DNA of 64,000 bases from a bacterium (GTDB lineage: Bacteria > CAIWAD01): positions 62,001-126,000 of the forward strand of contig JAUXWS010000043.1 in NCBI GenBank assembly GCA_030685015.1, given 5' to 3'. The notes beneath the pieces are model-generated. The model was given only the letters and a program-made list of their open reading frames with translations, made no database searches and was not told the origin of the DNA. Positions 46,771-55,005 of the stretch are shown one piece after another. Made by a program: the position numbers and the translations under genes. The stretch's first letter is position 1. Each line of letters opens with the position of its first letter.

Positions 46771-47546
46771 TCGGCCAAATCCCGTAATTCCTTCAACCAT
46801 TGGTGCTGACGCCGGGGCGGGAAGAGCCAGAGGTCTCCGCTGGTGCGCGTCTGTCGAGCGATCACCTCGCGCTGGCGCATCATGTCCAGGACAGCCAGGA
46901 AGCTGATGATGTGGCGGGGACGGTCCCGCTCCCCGCCTTCCAGACCCGAAAGGGGCATCACCTGCCGTCGCGTGAGCTGCTCGCGGATGGCGCGAATCTG
47001 GTCCTCGACCGTGAGGGGAAAGAGCTCGACATGGTGGTGCCGGGGTCGCTCGGGTCTGGCCACCAGTTCGGCATAACAGCGGCCCAAGTCGTAGAGCGAC
47101 ACGGCGCGCAGGCTGTCGTCCCGCAGGCCAGGCTCCACCAGATCCATGGCGCTCCATCCGCGCAGCCAGATGGATGCGCCCCTCTCCTCCAGCCGGCCCA
47201 GGCCCTGACTGAGTTCGCGCAGCCGCTGGTAGTCCAACAGGCGCAGGGCCAACTCCCGGCGCGGATCCTCCACCTCGTCCGCCTCTTCGTCTTCCCGCGG
47301 CAAAAGCAGACGCGCCTTGATGTGAAGCAGAGTGGCGGACATCAGGATGTAATCGCCAGCGTCTTCGAGGTCAAGCTCCCCGATGTCGTTCATCCAATCC
47401 TGGTATTGCCGGGTGATGGCGACGATGGGGATGTCCCAGATGTCCAGCTCGTTCTCGCTGATGAGAAAGAGGAGAAGATCGAGCGGACCCTCGAAATCCT
47501 TCAGCTGAAATCGGATGCCGGGTCGCGTGGCTGCCGCGTTGAACAT
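46767..47546 (-). CDS. scpA: Segregation and condensation protein A (kleisin)
   Basis: 259 aa kleisin that bridges SMC heads. The N-terminal signature FQLKDFEGPLDLLLFLISENELDIWDIPIVAITRQYQDWM and the ATLLHIKARLLLPR segment are diagnostic, and the C-terminal winged helix contains HIISFLAVLDMMRQREVIARQ. It heads the scpA-scpB-rluB-cmk-plsC chain. Divergent from the small sigma-54-linked gene at 47724. Confidence 0.95.
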   Translation of the reverse strand: MFNAAATRPGIRFQLKDFEGPLDLLLFLISENELDIWDIPIVAITRQYQDWMNDIGELDLEDAGDYILMSATLLHIKARLLLPREDEEADEVEDPRRELALRLLDYQRLRELSQGLGRLEERGASIWLRGWSAMDLVEPGLRDDSLRAVSLYDLGRCYAELVARPERPRHHHVELFPLTVEDQIRAIREQLTRRQVMPLSGLEGGERDRPRHIISFLAVLDMMRQREVIARQTRTSGDLWLFPPRRQHQWLKELRDLAE

Positions 47547-47685
47547 GGGGGCAACTTAGCGATCGAGGGGTAGGCCCGCATGGCTCACTTCAACCAACCC
47601 CGCTGAACTGCACCAGATGCCTCGGTTGACGAATCCGATTTCCGCATTGCTTGCTTCGGCTATCCGATAGATGAATGGAAATTCC

Positions 47686-47701
47686 TGGCACGGATGCTGC
47701 A
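47686..47701 (+). promoter_or_regulatory. Sigma-54 (-24/-12) promoter
   Basis: TGGCACG at 47686-47692, four bases, then CTGCA ending at 47701. Only one position departs from the consensus TGGCACG-N4-TTGCA, and the GG-GC spacing is exact. Predicted start about 47712, immediately in front of the AGGAGG ribosome site (47713-47718) of a small gene. Confidence 0.75.
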
Positions 47702-47723
47702 ACTGCCCGGGCAGGAGGTGCTC

Positions 47724-47897
47724 ATGCATGCTTGGTTGCCATGGATCCGCCGCCCGGAGCATGACATGATGGACGATCAGGGCGCGGTGTGGCTTGACGA
47801 GGAGAGGGTTCTGGCGGGGCGGCATATGGTGCTGGCGGCCGGACAGTTGCTGGCCGCCCATGTCCTGGCCTGGACGCTTATCATCGCCTTCGTCTGA
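47724..47897 (+). CDS. Small membrane protein (57 aa), sigma-54-linked
   Basis: 57 aa starting MHAWLPWIRRPEHDMMDD. The N-terminal half is polar and partly acidic. Residues about 35-57 (MVLAAGQLLAAHVLAWTLIIAFV) form a probable transmembrane helix reaching the C-terminus. Support for a real gene is a perfect AGGAGG at 47713-47718, 5 bp from the ATG, right after a near-consensus -24/-12 promoter. The predicted leader is only about 12 nt. It is a + strand gene among minus-strand neighbours, convergent with the efflux permease. A longer start at 47694 would lie upstream of the predicted transcript. No known family recognised. Confidence 0.6.
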   Translation: MHAWLPWIRRPEHDMMDDQGAVWLDEERVLAGRHMVLAAGQLLAAHVLAWTLIIAFV

Positions 47898-47935
47898 ACC
47901 GACTGCCCGCCACCGATGGCTGGCGACGCTTCCTC

Positions 47936-49186
47936 TCAATCTTCGGGCGCGTCATATCCAGCTTCACGCACGGCCAATCTGAGCTGAGGAAGCAGCGTGG
48001 TGCGGTCCACGCCGATCCGCGGCCAAACCCGGACGCTGCCCGAAGCCAGGTCCACCGACAGGTCGGCCACCAGCCCCGTGTCGCGCAGGGCCAGATCCAC
48101 CCGGCCGGCACAATGGGTGCAGGTCATGCCTGCCACGCTTAGACTCAGATCTTCCGCGCTGGGCAGGGCCGCATCCGGCCCGCCTTGCCGGAAGGTCGCG
48201 CCGAGCTTGTCGACGTAGTGCCACGCCAACAGCAGGACCATGGCCAGCCACCCCGCCCCGGTCAACCAGCTGATTTCGTGCCCATGGGCATGGCTATGGG
48301 CGGCGGGCAGGGCCGATCCCGTCCAGAATTCGCCAAGGAGCCAGCCCGCCAACAAGGAGACGCCGGCGATGGATGCGATGTACACGGCCAATGAGCGCCA
48401 ACCCAGGGTGCTGCGCAGCAGGACGAGGGTGACCATGTTGGTGGCTGGTCCAGCCAACAGGAAGACGAGGGCCGCCCCCGGATGCAATCCCTTCATCACC
48501 AAGGCGGCGGCGATGGGTGTGGCCGCCGTGGCGCAGATATAGACCGGCAAGCCAATGAGCAGCATGGGAAACATGGAGAGCAAGGGATTGCGGCCCTGCC
48601 AGCTGTCCAACCAGCCTTCCGGCAGCAGGACGAGAATGAGGGCGGCGACGGCGAGGCCGATCAGCAGGTTGTTGGCCAGGCTGCCTGTCAACTCGCGGAC
48701 ATGACGCCAGAAGGCCAGCGGTGCCGTCCGCCAGACGATCCCAGGGGATTCAAGCAGCTGGGGAACGGCTTGCCCGGAAGGTTGGGCGGTCCGATCCAGG
48801 GCCACGCCGGCCACCAGGGCCGTGACGGCCGAAGCGGCAATGCGAAAGAGGGCGAAGAGCGGCCCCAGCAGGCCTTGGGTGAGAAGGAAGGAATCGGCGC
48901 CGATCTGGGGCGCCGCAATAAGAAAACTGACGCTGGCTCCATTGGTGGCCCCCTTGCGCCGCAGTGAGGCCACCACTGGCACCACGCTGCAACTGCACAA
49001 GGGAAGGGGAATCGCCAGCAGTGTGGCCTTGACCACAGTCCACCAGCCCGGCCGGCCCAGATGGCGCAGCACGGCCCGCTCCGAGACCAGCACATGCAGG
49101 ATACCGGCCACGATCAAGCCCAGAAGCAGGAGGGGAGCGATGTCCAGTGACAAGCGCCAAAGCTGATCAAGGAAGACTCTTGCCAT
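47936..49186 (-). CDS. SO_0444-type Cu/Zn efflux permease with C-terminal HMA domain
   Basis: 416 aa. About eight to ten transmembrane helices of the DUF318/permease family. The signature IPLPLCSCSVVPVVASLRRKGATNGASVSFLIAAPQIGADS carries Cys residues that may guide metal, and a second conserved block is AGPATNMVTLVLL. A His-rich loop (AHSHAHGHE) precedes the last helix. The C-terminal about 65 residues form a heavy-metal-associated domain with CxxC in AGMTCTHCAGRV. Predicted inner-membrane exporter of copper or zinc with its own metallochaperone domain. Confidence 0.88.
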   Translation of the reverse strand: MARVFLDQLWRLSLDIAPLLLLGLIVAGILHVLVSERAVLRHLGRPGWWTVVKATLLAIPLPLCSCSVVPVVASLRRKGATNGASVSFLIAAPQIGADSFLLTQGLLGPLFALFRIAASAVTALVAGVALDRTAQPSGQAVPQLLESPGIVWRTAPLAFWRHVRELTGSLANNLLIGLAVAALILVLLPEGWLDSWQGRNPLLSMFPMLLIGLPVYICATAATPIAAALVMKGLHPGAALVFLLAGPATNMVTLVLLRSTLGWRSLAVYIASIAGVSLLAGWLLGEFWTGSALPAAHSHAHGHEISWLTGAGWLAMVLLLAWHYVDKLGATFRQGGPDAALPSAEDLSLSVAGMTCTHCAGRVDLALRDTGLVADLSVDLASGSVRVWPRIGVDRTTLLPQLRLAVREAGYDAPED

Positions 49187-49265
49187 GGAAACAACGTGTC
49201 AATCAGTCGACCCTTTGGCAAGGCGAAGTCGGAGGGATCAAGCGAGGATCTGCCATCGACAGAGC

Positions 49266-50144
49266 TCAGCGGCCCTTGACCGGAATCCATTCCAGATCGA
49301 CGCTGCCCATGCCCACTGACAACTGCAAGGAGAGATTGCCCGGCCCCTCGCGCCAATTGGACGAGAACCATGTGTCGCTGCTGGTTCGCTCCAACCGGTC
49401 GAACTCATGGCTGGAGAGGAAATTGTCGTCGTGACGGATCTTGACACCGATGTTTTCGGGAACGCGCAGATCCAGGCTTCCCATGCCCACATCCAGGGTG
49501 ACATCCAGACTCTGGCGATATTGTCCGCTGAATTCCAGCACGGCTGATCCCAGTCCGCCGGCGAACTGGAACCGCTTCATGCGCAAATTGGACAGGCCAC
49601 GCACCTCCATCGAACCCAATCCCGTGGCCAACTCCACGTTGCGGGCCTCCCCCTGGCATGGCGTCGAGAAGTTCAGTTCAACCTCGCTCAACCCCGTTGC
49701 GAACTTCAGCTCCTCGATGTTCAAACCTCCAAAATCCGCCTGGCCGGAGCCCAATCCGAACTCAACATCCAGGTTGCAGGGCAGGTCACGCGACAGGCTG
49801 ATCGTCCAGGTGTCCTTGAATGTGCCGCCCTTGCGGCTTCCCAGGATGGAGAAACCCTGTCCTTCCCCTTGGCCGGAACTGATGTTCAAGCGGCCATCCC
49901 CGCCCACCACCGCGTAGTCGATCTTGGGCGCGGATCCACTGGCATGGCTGATGTCCAGCCGCACCATGGGCGGACCTTTGTGCGTGGTCATGGTCATGGT
50001 GGCAGCCCCCACCTGCAGGTTGAGGACCAACCGTTTGGCGCCGTCCGCATTGAACTCCCGCTGCAGGCGCACCTGCTGGGCCAGCGCCGCTGGCACGGCC
50101 AGAGTGGCAAGCACCAGCAGACTCGAGATCATGGCGTTCCACAT
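49266..50144 (-). CDS. Secreted adhesin-like beta-roll protein (toastrack/LiaF-C-like)
   Basis: 292 aa with signal peptide (MWNAMISSLLVLATLAVPAALAQ). The mature part is a repetitive beta-solenoid-like region with recurring glycine-rich turns (FGLGSGQADFGGLNIEELKFATGLSEVELNF, ELATGLGSMEVRGLSNL, FAGGLGSAVLEF, DVGMGSLDLRVPENIGVKI). This resembles DUF4097 and toastrack folds found in envelope-stress regulons. Last gene of the ECF sigma operon (16 bp after the outer-membrane protein). Probably periplasmic; ligand unknown. Confidence 0.75.
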   Translation of the reverse strand: MWNAMISSLLVLATLAVPAALAQQVRLQREFNADGAKRLVLNLQVGAATMTMTTHKGPPMVRLDISHASGSAPKIDYAVVGGDGRLNISSGQGEGQGFSILGSRKGGTFKDTWTISLSRDLPCNLDVEFGLGSGQADFGGLNIEELKFATGLSEVELNFSTPCQGEARNVELATGLGSMEVRGLSNLRMKRFQFAGGLGSAVLEFSGQYRQSLDVTLDVGMGSLDLRVPENIGVKIRHDDNFLSSHEFDRLERTSSDTWFSSNWREGPGNLSLQLSVGMGSVDLEWIPVKGR

Positions 50145-50160
50145 GATGGTCTCCCCAGCG

Positions 50161-51708
50161 CTAGAATCGGCGCTGAATCCGGCACAACAGCCTCCAGTCC
50201 GCCTCCCCCGAATCGGTGGCGCGGAACAGGGCCAGTCTGAAGTCGTCGTCCTCGTCGGCGATGCCAATGCCAAAATCCGAGCGGAAACCGGCCTTGGTCA
50301 TGTCACGGATGCCCCCCGCCACCACTTGACCCAGGTCGGCCATGAGCAGCAAATCGAAGGAAGATAGCGGCCAGATGTTGAACAGGTCGCCAGAGAAGCG
50401 ATTCTCGATGCTGGCCAACACCATGGAGCTGCCGCCGACCAAGGTGGGACTCATCCGATCGAAGGAGTCGTCCTTCCCCACAAGATCAATCGACTTGGGC
50501 CGGTAGCCAGGCAGGGCATCGGGTCCGCCCAGACGAAAGAGATAATGGGCCGGCAGGCGTCCGGACTGGTTGCCCGCCAGGATGCGGCCGCCGAAGTGCT
50601 CACGGTGGCGAGCGCCAAAGGGCATTCCAAAGCGGATGTTCGCCAGAATCCGCTCGTAGGCATAGTCGTGGCCACTTCCCTCGAGGCCACGTTCGTAATT
50701 GATGGTCAGCCCCGCGCGCTTGGCCCACGCATCCTCATGCCGCGTTGCCTTCCACATGTACAGATCCAGTCCGACGCGCACTCCCTGGTTCTGACTGGTT
50801 GGATAACCCGTGCTGTCTGAATACAGATTGAGGCGATAGGGGCTGTCATTGCCGGACCAATTCCACTGGGTGCCGACATCCAGTGGACCGTAGTGCTCGC
50901 GGAAGGCGCCGACATTGACTTGCAAGCGGTCCTTGAAGAGGAAGCTGCCCGTCTCCGCCATGTAGCCACGATTGTCGTAGAAATCATGGAAGTCCAGCTT
51001 CAAGAGCCAACCGGACAGGGAGTTCTCTGTCGAGCTGAGCATCCAGCCATCCTGCGTGTCCGTGTAGCGGTGCATGCCGGCGGCGAGGTAGAAACGGCCG
51101 TTGTGGAGCAGCTTGCGGCGCAGTTTCAGTTTCCATTCTGGCCGCTTGGTGCCGAAGGCCCAGGCCGCGTAACCGTTCAGATCGACCAGATCCTTGATGC
51201 TGACCGGTCTTCGGCCAGATGGCAACGCGAGACCGATCTGCAAGCCCGCCACCCGGTTGAAGGAGAGATGGAGGTCGGTGTCTTCGCTCTCCCAAGTGCG
51301 GGTCGTTTCTACCTCCGTTTCACTGCTGGAAGAACTCTCACTGGAAAGGGGAACGGATTCCATGGCGAAGGGCGACGACCCATCCCGCGCCGCCGATTCA
51401 AGGAAATCCCGTTGGGAGATGCGGCCGGTGATCTGGGCAGGGTCATGCAACTCGAGCCCGCCTTGCACCACCACCAGATTGCCAAGAACCGCTCCTCCCT
51501 CCTCGATCCGGCAATCGCCGAACATCACGGCCACATTGCCCCGCACGGTCCCCCAGACGATGAGCTTGCCGCGGTAGACCGACAAATCACCATCCAGGGT
51601 GTCGCCGGCCTGGACGGTGATGTCCTTGAAGAAATGGCTTTGCGCACCATGGGCGATGGGGGCCAGGGCCGCCACCAGTGCAACCAGGAAGACCCGGGTC
51701 AATCGCAT
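50161..51708 (-). CDS. Outer-membrane beta-barrel protein with bactofilin-like N-terminal repeat
   Basis: 515 aa. Signal peptide at residues 1-22. Residues about 27-100 form a polymer-forming, bactofilin-like right-handed repeat (DITVQAGDTLDGDLSVYRGKLIVWGTVRGNVAVMFGDCRIEEGGAVLGNLVVVQGGLELHDPAQITGRI). A Ser/Glu-rich linker follows, then a C-terminal half rich in alternating strands (KLRRKLLHNGRFYLAAGMHRY, GRILAGNQSGRLPAHYLFRLGGPDALPGYRPKS) ending in RIQRRF with terminal Phe. It matches an Omp85/BamA-type barrel. The fusion is unusual. It lies in the ECF sigma operon. Confidence 0.78.
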   Translation of the reverse strand: MRLTRVFLVALVAALAPIAHGAQSHFFKDITVQAGDTLDGDLSVYRGKLIVWGTVRGNVAVMFGDCRIEEGGAVLGNLVVVQGGLELHDPAQITGRISQRDFLESAARDGSSPFAMESVPLSSESSSSSETEVETTRTWESEDTDLHLSFNRVAGLQIGLALPSGRRPVSIKDLVDLNGYAAWAFGTKRPEWKLKLRRKLLHNGRFYLAAGMHRYTDTQDGWMLSSTENSLSGWLLKLDFHDFYDNRGYMAETGSFLFKDRLQVNVGAFREHYGPLDVGTQWNWSGNDSPYRLNLYSDSTGYPTSQNQGVRVGLDLYMWKATRHEDAWAKRAGLTINYERGLEGSGHDYAYERILANIRFGMPFGARHREHFGGRILAGNQSGRLPAHYLFRLGGPDALPGYRPKSIDLVGKDDSFDRMSPTLVGGSSMVLASIENRFSGDLFNIWPLSSFDLLLMADLGQVVAGGIRDMTKAGFRSDFGIGIADEDDDFRLALFRATDSGEADWRLLCRIQRRF

Positions 51709-51743
51709 GCCAACCTCCCGCCTGGACTCCAGGATTTCTGCCC

Positions 51744-52637
51744 TTAGCGCCCCATCTCTTGCACCTGCATCTGCTCCGTCTCCTCCGACAGGACGCCGTG
51801 AGCAAGTTGGCGCAGATCCTGGGCAGGATCCTCGACCATCATCTTGATGAAGGACTGTCGGACCATCTCGTTCTGGCGATCGTCCTGCAGGGCCAAGGCG
51901 GCCTCGCGGCGGACCGAGGCCACCGGATCCTGGGTCATGGCGTAGACCAGCACTTGGCAGGACTCCTGCCCTCGGCAGTGCTTCTCCAACAATTGGATCG
52001 CCGTCTGTCGCCGCTGGGGGTCGCGGTCGTTGCGGACGATGTAGCTCAAAGTATTCTGGATGTCCCGGTCCGAGGTCTGCCCGTTGATCTCGTAGCTGTT
52101 CGTCTCGCGCAGCAGGATGCGCACCTGTTGATCGGCATCCACCGCCAGATCCTGGACATCCAGATGCCTCTGGCGGGGCGGCCGCTGGGAACCGGCCTCG
52201 ACCACCCCATCCACCCGTTGCAGGAGATCTTCCTGCCCGTCCACCAGGCGGGCCCCGATCTGATCGGTGGGGGCCTGGGGCAGACCCCGCCCCAGTAGAA
52301 TCCCAATGAAAAGCGCCGCGGCGGCGACCGGAACCCAGCGCAAGCCTGCCGTCAAGACCTGGCTTGGCCACCAGGGGCGCCCATCGCGCCGGAGGGCCGG
52401 CGAGGCCCGCAATGCGGCCATCACCTGACCGTGGGCCGCCTCCAGATCAGCTTCGCTGGTGGTGGGAGCAGGCAGCAGCACCAAATCGGCGTCCAGCGAT
52501 TGCAGCTCCCGCATTTCCTCGCCCGCCTGTGGGTTCTGCCCAAGCCAGAGTTCAAAGGTGCGCCGCCGGGTCGCGTCCAAGGATCCGTCCAGAAAAGCGA
52601 TCCAATCCTGTTCGCAGGGCTGGAATGGCGCGGTCAT
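51744..52637 (-). CDS. Anti-sigma-like membrane protein with C-terminal HEAT-type repeats
   Basis: 297 aa. The N-terminus (CEQDWIAFLDGSLDATRRRTFELWLGQNPQAGEEMRELQSLD) is like an anti-sigma N-terminal domain but lacks the HxxxCxxC zinc site. One transmembrane helix is at about 97-115 (WVPVAAAALFIGILLGRGL). The C-terminal 120 residues show helical HEAT-like repeats (IVRNDRDPQRRQTAIQLLEKH, YAMTQDPVASVRREAALALQDD). The start overlaps the sigma gene stop (ATGA), so it is the likely partner. Signal probably sensed by the HEAT region. Confidence 0.8.
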   Translation of the reverse strand: MTAPFQPCEQDWIAFLDGSLDATRRRTFELWLGQNPQAGEEMRELQSLDADLVLLPAPTTSEADLEAAHGQVMAALRASPALRRDGRPWWPSQVLTAGLRWVPVAAAALFIGILLGRGLPQAPTDQIGARLVDGQEDLLQRVDGVVEAGSQRPPRQRHLDVQDLAVDADQQVRILLRETNSYEINGQTSDRDIQNTLSYIVRNDRDPQRRQTAIQLLEKHCRGQESCQVLVYAMTQDPVASVRREAALALQDDRQNEMVRQSFIKMMVEDPAQDLRQLAHGVLSEETEQMQVQEMGR

Positions 52638-53248
52638 TGAACTCCATCCTTAAGTTGAGCGCGAATGTGCCGGATCGCCCGGAAGGCGAGGATCTTGACA
52701 GTTCCATCCGGCATGTCGAAGATCTCCGAAATCTCCTTCACCTGCATCCCATGCTGGTAGCGAAGGCAGAAGATCAGTCGCTGCTTTGCGTTCAAGGTTT
52801 CAACCGCCCGCCAGATTTTTTGCAGCCGCTCCGTTTTACCCCGATCCTGTTCCCGCCCGTCCCCGTTCAAGCCGTGCACATGGATGGTCCGCTCCAGCCA
52901 TTCATCATCCTCCTCTCCTCCCTCCAGCGGCGTGGCGTGGAGTTTTTCGCGACGACTCCGCTGGTCATGCCAGGTCAGGCAGCGGTTCACGGCAATGCGA
53001 TACAGCCAGGTGTAGAAACTGGATTCCAGGCGGAAGCGCTTGATTCCCAAATAGACACGGATGAAGACCTCTTGGAACACATCCGCCGCATCCTCCGGAT
53101 TCCGGATAAGAGAGCGGATGAGTCCCATGATCCTCCGCTCATAGAGGCGCATCAAGCGCTCAAAGGCGGCGTGGTCCCTTTCCTGGACCAGACGAATCAG
53201 TTCCTGTTCATCCATTTCGCAAGTGATGTCTTCCTGATGGTCAGCCAT
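52634..53248 (-). CDS. ECF-type RNA polymerase sigma factor
   Basis: 204 aa from MADHQEDITCEMDEQELIRL (a later ATG at 53215 is possible). Region 2: AFERLMRLYERRIMGLIRSLIRNPEDAADVFQEVFIRVYLGIKRFRLESSFYTWLYRIAVNRCLTWHDQRSRR. Region 4: LNAKQRLIFCLRYQHGMQVKEISEIFDMPDGTVKILAFRAIRHIRAQLK. The linker between them is long and acidic. The anti-sigma partner follows at once, then two envelope proteins that are likely targets. Confidence 0.93.
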   Translation of the reverse strand: MADHQEDITCEMDEQELIRLVQERDHAAFERLMRLYERRIMGLIRSLIRNPEDAADVFQEVFIRVYLGIKRFRLESSFYTWLYRIAVNRCLTWHDQRSRREKLHATPLEGGEEDDEWLERTIHVHGLNGDGREQDRGKTERLQKIWRAVETLNAKQRLIFCLRYQHGMQVKEISEIFDMPDGTVKILAFRAIRHIRAQLKDGVQ

Positions 53249-53358
53249 TGCCGGCCCAAGATCAGGAAATCGCAGGGGCGGGCCAACCGGGCTCCCTTCC
53301 ATCCAAAGGCAGCAAGGCGGAGCTGTCGTTGCTGGTCGAGCGCTGCCGCCCAACTTTC

Positions 53359-54876
53359 TCAATCTTGAACGGCCATGGCGTGAAGGCAGGTCCGCGCCCC
53401 ATCCTCCAAGCGCAGCAGGTAGACGCCGGAGGGCAGGCGGCGCCCACGCACCAGGCCATTCCAGGCGAAGCGGGGAGTCGCCGGCTCACACCGCTCCAGG
53501 CGCTCGCCGTCCAGCGTCCAGATCTCCATCACCCAGCGTCCATTGAATCGCTGGTTCTCGATGACCAGCAGGTCCTGCCCGCTCACACCGGGCCTGATCA
53601 GCAAAGTGTTGACCAGCCACGCTCCGTGCAGGGTCGTGCCTGGATCGATAGGTGATCCAGGACACCCGGCGGCCATCGAGGGATCGGCCACCCAATTGCC
53701 AGGATCGTCCCCGGCGGCGGCAGCGTCCAGGCGGCGCCAGGGGGCATCTTGGGCCGGCCTCGTCGTCGGCCAGACGGCGGCATCCAGGATGAGCCCGTTT
53801 GCTCGTTTGAAGGCCATGGACCCTTCACGGGCCAGGACCAGCGAGCCTGGGACGTGCAGGGCGTCCGCGCAGACCGCTTGGGCGGCGCCGGCCAACAGAC
53901 GGCCGCGCGGTGGCAGCCATCCCCCCAGGCGCAGGCGGAATCCGCGCCCTTCCAGGAAAAGGCCGTCCAGCAGACAGGGACAGCTGTCCGGCAGGGCGAC
54001 CTGCACCCAGTCCACTCCGTTGGGCTGGACCACCTCGATGAAGGGCTGCCGCCCGGGAGCGGCGGCCCAGAGCAGGGTGTCCAGCAGGAGGCGCTGGTTG
54101 CCGTCCTCGGCCAGGCTGGTTGCCAGGAGGGGATTGCCGCCCGCCAGGGGCATAGGGGGCAATTGGAATGTCCGTTCGCCTCGAGCAGGCAGGTCGAGCT
54201 CATCCAGGCGCAGGCCGGCCTGACAGGGCGGCTGTCCGACCGCCAGCTCCACCATGCCGCGAAATCCCTCGCCACCCGAGGCGATGAGGTGCAGCCCATC
54301 CTCCACCACGCGCGCCCGCAGGTCCAGGCGACGTGGCAACACGCTGTTGGGTTGGCCCGGAGTCCCGCCCACGATTTCAGCGGCCACCCAGCAGCTGTCG
54401 CAGAGGGCGAGCGGACATCTGCGCTCCAGACTGACCGCCTCAGGCAGGGAAGGCCGCGTCAGCACCTCATCCACCAGCGCTCCCGATCGATTGTAGAGGG
54501 AGATCATCTCCGGCGAGGAATTGGACAGGCCGTTGGATCCCAGGGCTCCATTGGGCACGGTGAGCAGCAGGGTGCCCGGTGTGATCAGATGGTCGTAGGC
54601 TCCCGCGTAATCAGCGTCGAGGATGAGAGCCAGGCCACCCGGTGGAAGGATCATGGCGACGCCTCCCACTGCCACGAGGGGATCCACGCCCTGGCCGTCG
54701 GAGATGGACCAGCCGGCCAGGTCCATCTCCCCCTCGTCATTCCCCAGCAATTCGATGTACTCGTCGCTGTGCTCCGGTCCCGCCGGATTGTTCATGATCT
54801 CGTTCAGCAGGACGGCCCTCCCCTGGCCGACACCGGCCAGCAGGGCGAACATGGATAGAGGCAGGGAATGGCGCAT
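53359..54876 (-). CDS. Secreted lamin-tail-domain protein
   Basis: 505 aa. Signal peptide (MRHSLPLSMFALLAGVGQGRA). Residues about 21-135 form a lamin tail domain (VLLNEIMNNPAGPEHSDEYIELLGNDEGEMDLAGWSISDG...ILPPGGLALILDADYAGAYD). A second weaker LTD-like region appears near 290-400. The last 60 residues (WVMEIWTLDGERLERCEPATPRFAWNGLVRGRRLPSGVYLLRLEDG) resemble a FlgD-like or T9SS sorting domain. Exported, possibly surface-bound; function unknown. Confidence 0.8.
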   Translation of the reverse strand: MRHSLPLSMFALLAGVGQGRAVLLNEIMNNPAGPEHSDEYIELLGNDEGEMDLAGWSISDGQGVDPLVAVGGVAMILPPGGLALILDADYAGAYDHLITPGTLLLTVPNGALGSNGLSNSSPEMISLYNRSGALVDEVLTRPSLPEAVSLERRCPLALCDSCWVAAEIVGGTPGQPNSVLPRRLDLRARVVEDGLHLIASGGEGFRGMVELAVGQPPCQAGLRLDELDLPARGERTFQLPPMPLAGGNPLLATSLAEDGNQRLLLDTLLWAAAPGRQPFIEVVQPNGVDWVQVALPDSCPCLLDGLFLEGRGFRLRLGGWLPPRGRLLAGAAQAVCADALHVPGSLVLAREGSMAFKRANGLILDAAVWPTTRPAQDAPWRRLDAAAAGDDPGNWVADPSMAAGCPGSPIDPGTTLHGAWLVNTLLIRPGVSGQDLLVIENQRFNGRWVMEIWTLDGERLERCEPATPRFAWNGLVRGRRLPSGVYLLRLEDGARTCLHAMAVQD

Positions 54877-55005
54877 GACCGCTCTCCGGTTTCCTTGCCC
54901 CCTTCTACCGTCGATCCGCGCCGGCGACCTCCCGTCGCGCGGCACCAGGGCGCAAATTCTCCTCGCGTGTCAAGGAAGTGGATCGGATGGGCGGGGAAGG
55001 TCGGG

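Larger units (their letters stand above)
47547..47935. other. 389-bp region with a sigma-54 promoter and a small gene
   Basis: Between scpA (start at 47546, minus) and the permease (stop at 47936, minus). It holds the scpA upstream region, a 7-bp direct repeat ATCCGAT at 47633-47639 and 47662-47668, a -24/-12 promoter at 47686-47701, and the small gene 47724-47897 on the + strand. Confidence 0.6.
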
